Assembly (NCBI GenBank): GCA_021495925.1 | Contig: JAKEKT010000014.1 | Span: 1 to 64,000, forward strand | Origin: Diplodia intermedia | Lineage: Eukaryota > Ascomycota > Dothideomycetes > Botryosphaeriales > Botryosphaeriaceae | Length of the DNA stretch: 64,000 nucleotides | Direction: 5' to 3' | In this document: piece by piece, positions 13,386 to 26,900 of the stretch | How positions within the stretch are numbered: the first letter of the stretch is position 1 | Layout of the letters: each line of letters opens with the position of its first letter | The notes under the pieces: model-generated | What the model was told of the DNA's origin: nothing | Databases searched by the model: none | The model's input: only the letters and a program-made list of their open reading frames with translations | Position numbers and translations under genes: made by a program

Positions 13386-16190
13386 GAAATTCGCGATTAA
13401 TATCGTAATACTTTTATCGAATAAAGTAGAGAAGAATCGCCGTCTTAAATATAAGATCTTCGTACTATTTCTCGATATTAAAAGCGCCTTTAACTACGTA
13501 GCCGAAGAATAGCTTCTAGCTATAATAACTCGAATTAGTATGCTAATTAATCTACTTACGTAGGTAAAATCGTTTATATCTATACGAATATTAAGCCTCG
13601 CGTTTAATAGAGAAGAGAAAGAGTTTAGCCCGATAAAGACGAATATCTTATAAGAAAGCTTAGTCTCGTTTATTCTCTTTCTAATCTATCTTTAAGAGTT
13701 ATTTTTCGTCTCTAAAGCTTCGTTTCTCTTTTATATCGACGATATTACGCTTATAGCTAGCTTCGATAGCTAGAAACGTAATAAGGCGATTCTAGAGAAG
13801 AAGACGAGTAAACTCTATACGCGAGGCTAGAATAACTATATCGAATTCGATCTAAAAAAGATAGAGCTTATTTACTTCGCCCGTTCTTTTAAGAAAGACT
13901 CGAAACCTCGTTCTATTTCGATTACGCTTTCTACGGGGGACGTAATAGAATCTAAAGAATAAGTAAAATAACTAGAAATCTACTTTAACTACGAACTTAT
14001 CTTTAAGACGCACGTGTTTAAAAGAGTTAGCTAGGTTCGTTTGTTCTTCTATCGTCTCTCTAGACTAGCTAACGTCGAGAGAGGGCTTTTTCTCTACGTA
14101 GTTCGCTAGCTATATCTAGCTTACGTTACTACGGTTATAGACTACGGCTTCGAAATCTACTAGAAAAATTAGAGATAGTTTACTCGCTAATTTAGAGTTC
14201 TTTAGAATCTTATTCTACGGAAGATTCTAGAAGTTTTTAAGACTACCCCTATAATTTCTCTAGAAATAGAGAGTGAAATTCTACTAGCGAATATTTATTT
14301 AAACGAGCGGCTACGAAAATACGCTCTTAGAACGAATTTACTTAAAGAATTCTACTTTCTTCGAATCGAACTAGAGAAGATTAATCTAGATCGACGGATT
14401 CTAGATAGGCCTACGTAGTTAGAGAAGATTAAGCTACTTTTAAAGACGTAACCTACGTCTTTAGAGATAGTTAAATCCTTCTACTTTTCGTCGTAGTTAC
14501 TCGAATTACTCTATTCGACTACGGTTAGCCCTCTAAATAAAGAGAAGTAGGCTAAGGCCTACGCGCTCGAAGTTAAGAGGGCGTTCTCTAATTAAATAGC
14601 TATCTATTTTAACGCCTTCGTTCTATCTACGAATGAAAACGTAGGGGTCGAAGTAGTAGTATTCGATTTTAGCTAATCTAAAGAGAACTCGGCGCGCTAG
14701 ATTTATAAGAATCTCGATTCCGAGAATCTAGTATATAACGGCGAGGTAGAGGGGCTAGTAATAGCCCTAAATCTTATCGTTAGAGCCGGGCATACCTCTA
14801 GAAATATAAGAATCTACGCGGATAACTAGGCCGCGATTCTTAGGCTAAGTAAGCCCGCTAATACGCCCGAATAAGCATAGTAAATTCGAGCTATTAGATT
14901 AGCTAAAACGCTAAGAGCTAGAGAAAATACCGTTTCTCTAAAGTAGTACTTCGGCCACGAGGACGTTCTAGGCAACGAGTACGCCGATCGACTTATAAAA
15001 AGAGTAATAAAGTATTCTTTAAGTAAAGCCTCTACTTCTCTAAACTTCTATCGAAGTAAGATTAAGTAGAAGACCTATAAGAAGTAGAAAACGAAGCTTA
15101 AATCGATGTTTAACTCGCTCTATAAATATATCTTTAAGTTAGAGATAGGGCGGCGGCTTAAATCTTCTACGAAAGTTAGAGAGATAGCCTCCGCCTTCTA
15201 TTAACTAAAGCTCGAATACGAATACTTTAAGTTCTATCTTTATCGTCTCGACTACGCCGAAGACGACTAGTATAGATATAGCCGTACAACTAGATAAATA
15301 CCGCGCTATCTTCTTCTTAACTACTCTCTTTATAGAGACCCTCGGGTCCTCGTAAAAGACGGGCTTAAGAAGTATTAACTTAAACTTATAAATCTCTTCT
15401 CTTCGACTCTAGAAACTAGCCTAATAGCTAAGTTCTTAGAATAAATAAAGATTACTACTAGGCGGTAGTAACTAAACGACTTATCTAACGAGGTCTAAAT
15501 ATATATCGCTAGACGCTTATTTATATTTATTTCTTTCTTTTATTCTCTTCTTTAGCTTCTTCTTATTCTCGGCGCGTTCGCCGCGATCGATTTAGAGTAA
15601 AAACGGGCGAGAACCGAAGAAAAACAACTAAATAGCGAATATTTAAGCTAAAGTAGTCGTTTCTACTAGTATCTACGGCTATCTAGTATAGCCGGTAACT
15701 AAGCTAACGAAACTAAAAAGTCGAGATTTAATTCTCGATTAAGTAATCTCTATTTAGGGCCCTTTTTTAAATTTCTAAATTTAGAAGTAGGGTTATATAG
15801 CTAGCTTCGCTAGTAGTAATACTCTAGCTAGTTATAATAAATAGTAAGTAAGTACTAGCATTTATATAAGAGAACGCTAAACGAATCTAACTAGCCGAAG
15901 AGGCCCTCTCTAAGAAGAGAGCTTACTTACTTTACTTTTTATCTTTATTCTTCGTCGTTTTCTAAGCTTTCGCTTCGTTTTATCTACTCTCTCTTTATTC
16001 TTCTACGCTCTCTACCCTTCTTTTAAGCTTTTAAGCGTATCGTTTCTAGTATTCTTCTAGAATCCCCTTCGACACGCATATATCTAGATATATAGATAGA
16101 AGCGGGCCTCTCTAAAGAAACCCCGTCTCTAATAGTCTTAGACTTTAGAGAGACGTTAAACTAAATAAATAAATAAATAAATAAATAAAT

Positions 16191-17839
16191 AGCGAAAAGT
16201 AGAAAGATTTAACTACTTTTAAAAATATAAGTTACGTTTCTAAAAGAAGTTTAATCTTCTTTAATTATATAGATCTATCTAGAATTCGTTAATCTAGATT
16301 AATCTTCTCTAGTTCGATTCGAATAGAGTAGAATTCTTTAAGAAAATTTATTTTAAGAGCGTATTTTTATAGTCGCTCGTTTAAATAAATATTCGCTAGT
16401 AGAATTTTACTCTCTATTTCTAGAGAAATTATAGAGATAGTCTTAAAAACCTCTAGAATCTTTTATAGAATAAGATTCTAAAGAACTCTAAATTAGCGAG
16501 TAAACTATCTCTAATTTTTCTAGTAGATTTTAAAGCTATAGTCTATAATCGTAGTAACGTAAGCTAGATATAGCTAGCGAATCGCGTAAAAAAAGAGTTC
16601 TCTCTTAATATTAACTAGTCTAGAGAGGCGGTAGAAGATTAAACGAGTCTAGCTAACTCTTTTAGATACGTACGTCTTAAAGATAAATCTATAGTTAAAG
16701 TAGATTTCTAGCTATTTAATTTATTCTTTAGATTCTATTACGTTTTCTATAGAAAGTATAATTAATATAGAACGAGGTTTCGAGTTTTTCTTAAAAGAAT
16801 AGATAAAATAAATAAGCTTTATCTTCTTTAAATTAAATTTAATATAGTTTTTCTAGTCTCGCGTATAGAGTTTATTTATCTTCTTCTCTAGAATCGTCTT
16901 ATTACGTTTCTAGCTATCGAAGCTAGCTATAAGCGTAATATCGTCGATATAAAAGAGAAATAAAGCTTTAGAGACGAAAAATAACTCTTAAAAATAGATT
17001 AGAAAGAGAATAAATAAGACTAAACTTTCTTATAAAATATTCGTCTTTATTAGACTAAACTCTTTCTTCTCTTTATTAAACGCGAGGCTTAATATTCGTA
17101 TAGATATAAATAATTTTATTTACGTAAATAGATTAATTAATATATTAATTCGAGTTATTATAACTAGAAGTTATTCTTCGGCTACGTAGTTAAAGACGCT
17201 TTTAATATTAAGAAAAAGTATAAAGATCTTACGTTTAAGATAGCGGTTCTTCTCTACTTTATTTAATAAAAGTATTATAATATTAATTACGAATTTCTTT
17301 AATCTTTCTCTAATTTAGATATAGTATAGAAGATTAAAGGTCTTCGCTAGATAGTCTAGTCTTTTAGTTATAATTTATTTAAGTACTTTTCTAAGATAAT
17401 TAAGTAAAGAGATAATTTAATAGAACTTTAGATTCGCGATATCTCTTTTTTCTTTACTAAAAATTATCTCGATAGCCGTACGCTAGCCCGTAAAGTAATA
17501 TTCGTAGACGAATAGCGTAGAGAAGATTTTATTAAAGACGTCGAGCTTCGCTCTAAACGCGTAGATAATAATTTTCTATATAATAGCGTCTAGTCTCGGC
17601 GTTTTTTTCTTAATTTACGTAGAATACGTATTCTTAATCTTTCTTAAACTAAGCTTCGGCTAGTTCTAGCGTTTAGAGACGTAGCTTTACTAGTTAAAGA
17701 GAATAATAGAAGAAAGTAATAGAAAGAGTCTCTTTTAAAGAGCTAAATACTTTTTCTTAAAACTATCTTTTAGACGTTTTCTTATATATATATTATAGTT
17801 AATCTCGAAGATTCTAGTATATATTCTAAACTTAATATA
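16191..17839 (-). mobile_element. LINE 0, middle segment (reverse transcriptase part)
   Basis: Matches the RNase H-proximal and reverse transcriptase parts of LINE 2 (from about 19390) and LINE 3. It starts with AGCGAAAAGTAG, the duplicate of 1218-1229 on the other side of LINE 1. It ends with TAAACTTAATATA (17827-17839), which recurs at 31115-31127 where LINE 0 resumes after LINE 2. Both frame and Gln codons are destroyed by RIP. Confidence 0.88.
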
Positions 17840-20800
17840 TTTTTATTTATTATTTATTTAGTTTAACGTCTCTCTAAAGTTTAAGACTATTAGAGATAAG
17901 GTTCTTCTAAGAGGCTCGTTTCTATATATATATCTAAATATATACGTGCCGAAGGGGGATTCTAGGGAAATACTAGAAACGGTGCGCTTAAAAGCTTAAT
18001 AGAAGAAAGAGAGCGTGGAAAAGTTAAGAAAAAAGATAAATAGAACGAGATAAAAGTCTAGATAACGGCGAAAATAGAGGTAAAAAGTAAAGTAAGTAAG
18101 TTTAGAAATCTAAAAAAGAGCTCTAAATAGAGGTTACTTAATCGAAAATTAAACCTCGGCTTTTTAGCCCCGTTAGCTTAGTTATCGACTATACTAGATA
18201 GCCGTAGATATTAGTTAGATCGACTACTTTAGCTTAAATACCCGCTATTTAGCCGTTTTCCTTCGGTTCTCGCCCGTTTTTGCCCTAAATCGGACGCGGT
18301 GAGCGCGCCGAGAGCGAGAAGAGGCTAGAGAAGAGAATAGAAGAAAGTAGCGCGTAGAAAATAAGTAAAACGAGCGTTTAGCGGTACGTATTTAGATCTT
18401 ATTAGATAAGTTATTTAATTACTATCGCCTAGTAGTAATCTTTATTTATTCTAAGAACTTAGCTATTAGACTAGTTTTTAAGACTAAAGAGAAGAGATTT
18501 ATAAGTTCGAGTTAATACTTCTTAAGCTCGTCTTTTACGAGAACCCGCGGGTCTCTATAAAAAGAGTAGTTAAGAAGAAGATAATACATTATTTATCTAG
18601 TCGTATAGCTATATCTATACTAGTCGTTCTCGGCGTAATTAAGATAGTAAAGATAGAACTTAAAGTAGTCGTATTCGATCTTTAGTTAGTAGAAGGCGAA
18701 GGCCGTTTCTCTAACTTTCGTAGAAGATTTAAGCCGCCGCCCTATCTCTAAACTAAAGATACGTTTATAAAGCGAGTTCGACGTTAATTTAAGCTTCGTT
18801 TTCTACTTCTCGTAGGTCTTCTACTTAACTTTACTTCGATAGAAGCTTAGAGAAGTAGAGACTCTACTTAAAGAGTACTTCGTAGCTCTTTTCGCGAGTC
18901 GATCGGCGTACTCGTTATCTAGAACGTTCTCGTAGCCGAGGTACTATTCTAGAGAGATAGTATTTTCTCTAGCTCTTAGCGTTTTAGCTAATCTAATAGC
19001 CCGAATTTACTATGCTTACTCGGGCGTATTAGCGGGCTTATCTAGTCTAAGAATTACGGCCTAGTTATTCGCGTAGATTCTTATATCTTTAGAGGCGTGC
19101 CCGACTCTAATAACGAGGTTTAGAGCTATTACTAGCCCCTCTATCTCGTTATTATATATTAGATTCTTAGAATCGAGATTCTTATAAATCTAGCGCGCCG
19201 GGTTCTCTTTAGATTAGCTAAAGTTAAAGACTACTATTCTAACCCCTACGTTTCTACCCGTAGATAGAACGAAGACGTTAGAATAAATAGCTATTCGATT
19301 AGAGAGTATCTTTTTAACTTCGAGCGCGTAGGCCTTAGCCTATCTCTCTTTATTTAAGGGGCTAACCGTAGTCGAATAGAGTAGTTTAAGTAATTACGAC
19401 GAAAAGTAGAAGAATTTAACTACTTCTAAAGACGCGAGTTACGTTTTTAGAAGAAGTTTAATCTTCTCTAACTACATAGATCTATCTAGAATCCGTCGAT
19501 CTAGATTAATCTTCTCTAGTTCGATTCGAATAGAATAAAATTCTTTAAGTAAATTCGTTCTAAGAGCGTATTTTCGTAACCGCTCGTTTAAATAAATATT
19601 CGCTAGTAAGATTCTACTCTCTATTTCTAGAAAAATTATAGGGGTAGTTTTAAAGATCTCTAGAATCTTTCGTAGAATAAGATTCTAAAGAACTTTAAAT
19701 TAGCGGATAAACTATCTCTAATTTTTCTAGTAGATTTTAAAGCCGTAGTCTATAACCGTAGTAACGTAAGCTAGATATAGCTAGCGAATCGTATAAGAGA
19801 AAAGCCCTCTCTCGACGTTAGCTAGTCTAGAGAGACGATAGAAGGTCGAACGGGCCTAGCTAACTCTTTTAGATACGTACGTCTTAAAGATAAATCCGTA
19901 GTTAAAGTAGATTTCTAGCTATTTAATCTATTCTTTAGATTCTATTACGTCCCCCGTAGAAAGCGTAATTAAAATAGAACGGGATTTTAAGTCTTTCTTA
20001 AAAGAATAGACGAAATAAATAAGCTTCGTCTTCTTTAGATCGAATTTAATATGGTTTTTCTATTCTCGCGTATAGAGTTTACTTATCTTCTTCTCTAGTA
20101 TCGTCTTATTACGTTTCTAGCTATCGGAGCTAGCTATAAGCGTAATATCGTTAATATAAGAGAGAAACGAAGCTTTAGAGATAAAAAATAACTCTTAAAG
20201 ATAGATTAGAAAGAGAATAGACGAGACTAAACTTTCTTATAAAATACTTATCTCTATTAGACTAAACTCTTTCTTCTTTTCGTTAAACGCGAGGCTTAAT
20301 ATTTATATAGATATAAACGATTTTACCTACGCGAGTAGATTAATCGATATACTAATTTAAGTTATTATAGCTAGAAGTTATTCTTCGGCTACGTAGTTAA
20401 AGACGCTTTTAATATTAAGAAAAAGTACGAAGGTCTTACGTTTAAGACGGCGGTTCTTCTCTACTTTATTCGATAAAAGTATTACGATATCGATCGCGAA
20501 TTTCTTTAATCTTCTTCTAATTTAAGTATAGTATAGAAGATTAGAGATCTTCGCTAGATAGTCTAGTCTCTTAGTCGTAATCCGTTCGAGTACTTTTCTA
20601 AGATAATTAAGTAAAGAGATAATTCGATAGAACTTTAAGTTCGCGATATCTCTTTTTTCTTTACTAAGAATTACCCCGGTAGCCGTACGCTAGCCCGTAG
20701 AATAATATCCGTAGATAAAAAGCGTAGAAAAGATCTTATTAAAGACGTCGAATTTCGCTCTAAACGCGTAGATAATAATCTTCTACGTAATAGCGTCTAG

Positions 20801-23800
20801 TTCTAGTGTTTTCTCTTTAATTTACGTAGAATACGCATTTTCGATCTCTCTTAAGCTAAGCTTCGGCTAGTTCTAGCGTTTAGAGACGTAGCCTTACTAG
20901 TTAAAGAGAGCGATAGAAGAAGACGACGAAAAAAGTTCTTTTTAAAGAGCTAAATACTTCTTCTTAAAACTACCTTCTAGACATTTTCTTATATACGTAT
21001 TATAGCTAATCTTAAGGATTCTCGCTTGCGTTCTAGGCTTAGTATAAGTTATAGCCTTAAAGATAGTCTTAAAGATTTCTTTTTTTAAAAAAGAATTCTA
21101 ATATTCGCGTTTCGCTCTTTTAATCGCTTCGAAGTAGATATTTTAACTATTTAAGTACCGCCGCTTACTCTCTTTCGTGCGTAGAGATTTAAAGACGTCG
21201 ATCTCTCTTCGTAGTTATCTTTATTCTTCTAAAAGCTCGTTCGACTACTATAGTTTAGATCGAGCTTCTAGCTTTAATCGGAGAATAGATTAATCCGCCG
21301 TAATAGATATAGCCTAGTTAAGGCTTATCTTTAGAACATCTAACGCGGGTATCTAACGAATCGAATCTTCTATTAAGCCTTAAGAGATATCTTTTAGTAG
21401 AGAATTTAACTTTAAGCTTTTTAGAGTCTTAAGTACTATCGTCTCTATCTATTATTTAAAGATATCTTAAAACTTAGGCTAGTCGGTCTTTTTCGTATTA
21501 AATCTAGCGGTAGTAGCTATCGTAAAAGGTCTCGTATAGCCCGTCGATTCTAGACTAAATAGAATCGCCTTATAATCGGAACCGAAGTTCGCGATTATTT
21601 ACTAGTCGATAATTCTATTAGCTAAAGTCGGCGTAGCTAGTATAAGATCGATAATCGTCTCTCTTTTTAAATAAGAGCGATAAAAGATATTCTTATTCTC
21701 TTTATTTAAGAGAGATAGATTATTTTCTTCTAATTATTCTACTAGTCGATTAGCGTCGGATAAGAGAAAAGATTCTAGATTCTACTAGAAATAATAAATA
21801 TTAAAATCCCTAGCTACTATAGCCTATATTCTAAGGGATTACTATTATAGAACGCGTTCTAGAGTAAGCCGAGAATCGTTATTTATTTAATTCTTTTAAT
21901 TATATAAGTTAAGTAGCTTAAACTTTAACTTTCGCTACTCTATACTTAGAACTATTAGGTCGGGACTTTACTAGAATTTAATCTCTAAATTCACCTTCGT
22001 TTCTCTAAGAAAACGTAAAACGTAGATTAATATTTAAGACCTTAGATCGAAAGAATAGACCGGTAGAATTTAAACGAACGAGAAATAATTAATCGATTAA
22101 AAGCTCGAGTTCTCGTAGAATAAGATATACGATTCTTAATAAAGAACTAGGTCTATCTTTAACTCTACTATAATATCTAGAATGGATTTCGTTACTAGAA
22201 TACTTCTATTTAAGTTAGCTTATAGAACTTATAAAGAACTTATTTAAAACGAGTTTATTTAGAGTTTTTTAGAGTATTTCTTAGCCCTCTTAGCTTCTTC
22301 GTCTTAACGAATACGTCGTAGACGTAGAGATATTTAGAGATAGTCTTTTAAATCTTCTCTTCGATCTTAAACGTAAGAACTAGCGAGCTCGTAGACTACT
22401 CTATTCTTTTAGCTTTTAGCGTAAGCTAGTAGAAGACGTCGATAATCTTTAGATCGTTATAGACCTTAATCTTAGTTTAAATAGCTTCGCTAAAGTTCTC
22501 GCGAAAGAGAATCGAGAGGTTTCTCGTAGACACGCCGTATATAGCTACTTTATACTACGTACGGTTCTTCGTAATTAATTAAGTAGAGATTACTCGATTA
22601 ATTATTATCTTATTCTTTAAAAGAAATTCGGCGAAGAAGTTCTTATATACGATAAGCACGATATTCTTTTTCGGCGAGAGAGAGACTATTACGATCGTAG
22701 ATCTCGTTCTTTTAAGCTAGTTTAAAAACGCCTTATTAAAGATATTTTATAGGTCGAAGAACGAGAAGTCCGCGATTTCTATAACCGGCGTAAAAATAAT
22801 CTATCGCGTAACTTTCTTAGATATAGAGGCCTTCGACTTCTTCTTTAGAGAGAAAGTAATCTATAGCCCTTCTTTCGACGCGGTAATAGCGGCTATCGAA
22901 ATATACGTAGATAGACTAGATACTATAATTAGCTACTACGTAGACTTTAGACGTTACGAAATCGCGAGAATAGCTCTTTATAAGATCTAGTTTAATAGAA
23001 GAGCGGTAGCGAACTTAGATAAATTCTTTATTTTCTTCGTAAGGTCTATCGCAATCTTTTTAAGGGCTCGAACCTACGTAGTAAGAATCGAGCCGGTCTT
23101 ATCTATAGTTTTATTAATTTTAATATACTTTTATATAATCTTAATTAGGTCTAAAATAGACCTCTATTTTTTTTCGAGTTTAGATAGATCCGCGGCCTTA
23201 ACGAGAAGACTAAGAGATCGATTAATAGTCTCTTACGCGGTCTTTAAAGATACTTTAAGAAAGAGGGTTTTCTTAATAGAGGTCTTATAGACGAAGTAAG
23301 AGTTTAAAAGACCGAATACTCTATACTTCTTAGTCGAAGAAGTTAAAACGACTACGAAGATACGTTATTTAAGTATTTTCTCGCGAATAAATAAGTTTTC
23401 CGCGGATTAGAGGGCTAAGAGATCTAGCGTAGCTACTATTAAAAGAGACGTAGGCGTAGTTAAAGAGTTCTTAAAGTTTTTTATAGTCGTATTTATAGTC
23501 TTAAAGTCTATATTCTACGTTAGAGAAGATAGAGTAGAACTTAAAAAAGATAAATTCTACTTCGAAGAAGATATTTTAGATTTAAAAGAGAATTTCTAAG
23601 CTCTTTCTATAAGAAAAACGTATAGAAATAATAGAAATAGACGAGAAATAGACTAGAAGTAAATTATTAGCTTTAGTTTCGTCTAAACTAAGTCGTAAAT
23701 AAAAGAAATCTAGATTAAGACGAGGGCTTTTCTTAATTACTTACTTCTTAGAAGTAAACGAAGGGGCCGACGAGGCCGACGCGAATATTAAAGATTTCGA

Positions 23801-23926
23801 GGGGTCGAGAGACGCCTTAGCGTTAAGCTCGAACCGTATAAAACGTCTATATACGTAAAACTCTTTAGTAAGGCCTAAGAAAGAGGCTTCTAGTAGGCTT
23901 TAGAGTAGAATTTCTAAGCATAGAAA
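17840..23926 (-). mobile_element. LINE 2, main part (3' end to 5' UTR)
   Basis: Minus-strand LINE of the same family. From left to right: TTTA-type tail at about 17840-17861, 3' UTR, C-terminal Cys/His motif near 18590-18650, RNase H about 18890-19260, reverse transcriptase about 19900-20800 (the catalytic box reads YINDI near 20145; first Asp changed to Asn), endonuclease about 21480-22080, ORF1 about 22290-23590, and the start of the 5' UTR. The element is cut at 23926 by LINE 3 and resumes at 30463. Its 3' UTR lacks about 142 bp present in LINE 1 and LINE 3. Insertion into LINE 0 is marked by TAAACTTAATATA at 17827-17839 and 31115-31127. Confidence 0.9.
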
Positions 23927-26900
23927 TTTATTTATTTATTTATTTAGTTTAACGTCTCTCTAGAGTTTAAGACTATTAGAGATAAGATTCTTCTAAGAGA
24001 CCCGCTTCTATATATATATCTAAATATATATATGTCGAAGGGGAATTCTAGAAGAATACTAGAAACGATACGCTTAAAAGCTTAATAGAAGAAAGAGAGC
24101 GTAGAAAAGTTAAGAAAAAAAATAAATAGAATAAGACGAAAGTCTAGATAACGATAAAAATAGAGATAAAAAGTAAAGTAAGTAAGTTCTCTTCTTAGAG
24201 AGGGCCTCTTTAGCTAGTTAGATCCGTTTAGCGTTCTCTTATATAAATGCTAGTACTTACTTACTATTTATTATAACTAGCTAAAGCATTATTATTAGCG
24301 AAGCTAGCTATATAATTCTACTTCTAAATTTAGAAATCTAAAAAAGAGCTCTAAATAGAGATTACTTAACTAGAAATTAAACCCCGGCTTTTTAGCCTTA
24401 TTAACTTAGTTATCGACTATACTAGATAGCCGTAGATACTAGTTAGATCGGCTACTTTAGCTTAAATACCCGCTATTTAGCCGTTTTTCTTCGGTTCTCG
24501 CCCGTTTTTGCCCTAAATCGGACGCGATAAGCGCGCCGAGAGCGAAAAGAGACTAGAGAAAAGAATAAAAGAAAGTAGCGCGTAGAAAATAAGTAAAACG
24601 AGTATTTAGCGATATATATTTAGATCTCGTTAGATAAGTCGTTTAATTACTATCGTCTAGTAGTAATCTTTATTTATTCTAAGAACTTAGCTATTAGACT
24701 AGTTTCTAAGGCCGAAGAGAAGAGATTTATAAGTTCGAGTTAATACTTCTTAAGCCTATCTTTTACGAGAACCCGCGGGTTTCTATAAAGAGAATAGTTA
24801 AGAAGAAGATAGCGCGATATTTATCTAGCTATACGACTATACCTATACTAGTTATTCTCGGCGTAGTTAAGGCGGTAAAGATAGAACTTAAAGTAGCCGT
24901 ATTTAATCTTTAGTTAGTAGAAGACGAAGGCCGTTTCTCTAACTTTCGTAGAAGATTTAAGCCGCCGCCCTACCTCTAAATCGAAGATACGTTTATAGAG
25001 CGAGTTTAACGTTAATTTAAGCTTCGTTTTCTACTTCTCGTAGATCTTCTACTTAACTTTACTTCGATAGAAGCTTAAAGAAGTAGAGGCTCTACTTAAA
25101 GAGTACTTTATAGCTCTTTTCGCGAGCTAATCGACGTGCTCGTTATCTAGAACATTCTCGTAGTCGAAATACTATTTTAGAGAGATAGTATTTTCTCTAG
25201 TTCTTAGCGTTTTAGCTAATCTAATAGCCCGAATTTACTATACTTACTCGGGCGTATTAGCGGGCTTGTCTAGTCTAAGAATTACGGCCTAGTTATCCGC
25301 GTAGATTCTTATATCTTTAGAGGCGTGCCCGGCTCTAACGGCGAGGTTTAGAGCTATTACTAGCCCCTCTATCTCGCCGTTATATACTAGATTCTTAAAA
25401 TTAAGGTTCTTATAAATCTAGCGCGCCGAGTTCTCTTTAGATTAGCTAAAGTCGAAGGCTACTATTCTAATCCCTACGTTTTTATCCGTAGATAGAACGA
25501 AGGCGTTAGAATAAATAGCTATTCGATTAGAGGGTACCTCTTTAACTTCGAGCGCGTAGGCCTTAGCCTATCTCTCTTTATTTAAGAGGCTAACCGTAGT
25601 CGAATAGAGTAGTTCGAGTAATTATAATAAAAAGTAGAAGGGTTTAACTACTTTTAAAGACGCGAATTACGTTTTTAGAAGAAGTTTAATCTTCTCTAAC
25701 TACGTAGATCTATCTAGAATTCGTTAATCTAGGTTAATCTTCTCTAGTTCGATTCGAATAGAATAAAATTCTTCGAGTAAATTCGTTCTAAGAGCGTATT
25801 TTCGTAACCGCTCGTTTAAATAAATATTCGCTAGTAGGATTTCACTCTCTATTTCTAGAGAAATTATAGAAGTAGTTTTAAAGACTTCTAGAATCTTTTA
25901 TAGAATAAGATTCTAAAGAACTTTAAATTAGCGGGTAAACTACCTCTAATTTTTCTAGTAGATTTCGAAGCCGTAGTCTATAATCGTAGTAACGTAAGCT
26001 AGATATAGCTAGCGAACTACGTAAGAAAAAAGCCTTCTCTTAACGTTAGCTAGTCTAAAGAGGCGGTAGAAGGCCGAACGAGCCTAGCTAATTCTTTTAG
26101 ATATATACGTCTTAAAGATAAATTTATAGTCGAAGTAGATTTCTAGCTATTTAATTTATTCTTTAGATTCTATTACGTCTTTCGTAGAAAGTATAATTAA
26201 AATAGAATAAGGTTTTAAGTCTTTCTTAAAAGAATAGGCGAAATAAATAAGCTTCGTCTTCTTTAGATTAAATTTAATATAATTTTTCTATTCTCGCGTA
26301 TAGAGTTTACTCGTCTTCTTCTCTAGTATCGCCTTATTACGTTTTTAGCTACTAGAGCTAGCTATAAGCGTAATATTATTAATATAAGAGAGAAACGAAG
26401 CTTTAGAGACGGAAAATAACTCTTAAAGATAGATTAGAAAGAGAATAGACGAGACTAGACTTTCTTATAAAATACTTATCTCTATTAGACTAAACTCTTT
26501 CTTCTCTTCGTTAAACGCGAGGCTTAATATTCGTATAGATATAAACGATTTTACCTACGCGAGTAGGTTAATCGATATACTAATTTAAGCTATTATAGCT
26601 AGAAGTTATTCTTCGGCCACGTAGTTAAAGACGCTTTTAATATCGAGAAAAAGTACGAAGATCTTACGTTTAAGACGACGATTCTTCTCTATTTTATTCG
26701 ATAAAAGTATTATAACATCGATCGCGGATTTCTTTAATCTTTCTCTAATTTAAGTATAGTATAGAAGATTAGAGATCTTCGCTAGATAGTCTAGTCTCTT
26801 AGCCGTAATTCGTTCGAGTACTTTTTTAAGATAATTAAGTAAAGAGATAATTCGATAGAACTTCGAATCCGCGGTATCTCTTTTCTCTTTACTAAGAATT

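Larger units (their letters stand above)
1230..16190 (+). mobile_element. LINE 1, Tad-type non-LTR retrotransposon, near full length, hosting a chromovirus
   Basis: Without the gypsy insertion (4934-13385 plus a 5-bp duplication) the element is about 6.5 kb. Order on the plus strand: 5' UTR from 1230; gag-like ORF1 about 2000-3170; endonuclease about 3390-3960, with a GDFN-type motif near 3625; reverse transcriptase about 4600-4933 continuing at 13386-14000, with FYIDD near 13726-13746; RNase H about 14640-15000, with a DN-stop-AA motif near 14827; a C-terminal Cys/His motif near 15260 with Cys and His read as Tyr; 3' UTR; and an AAAT tail at 16162-16190. The flanking duplication AGCGAAAAGTAG (1218-1229, 16191-16202) marks insertion into LINE 0. 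All frames are broken by RIP stops. Tad clade is inferred from EN-RT-RNase H order and the fungal host. Confidence 0.9.
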
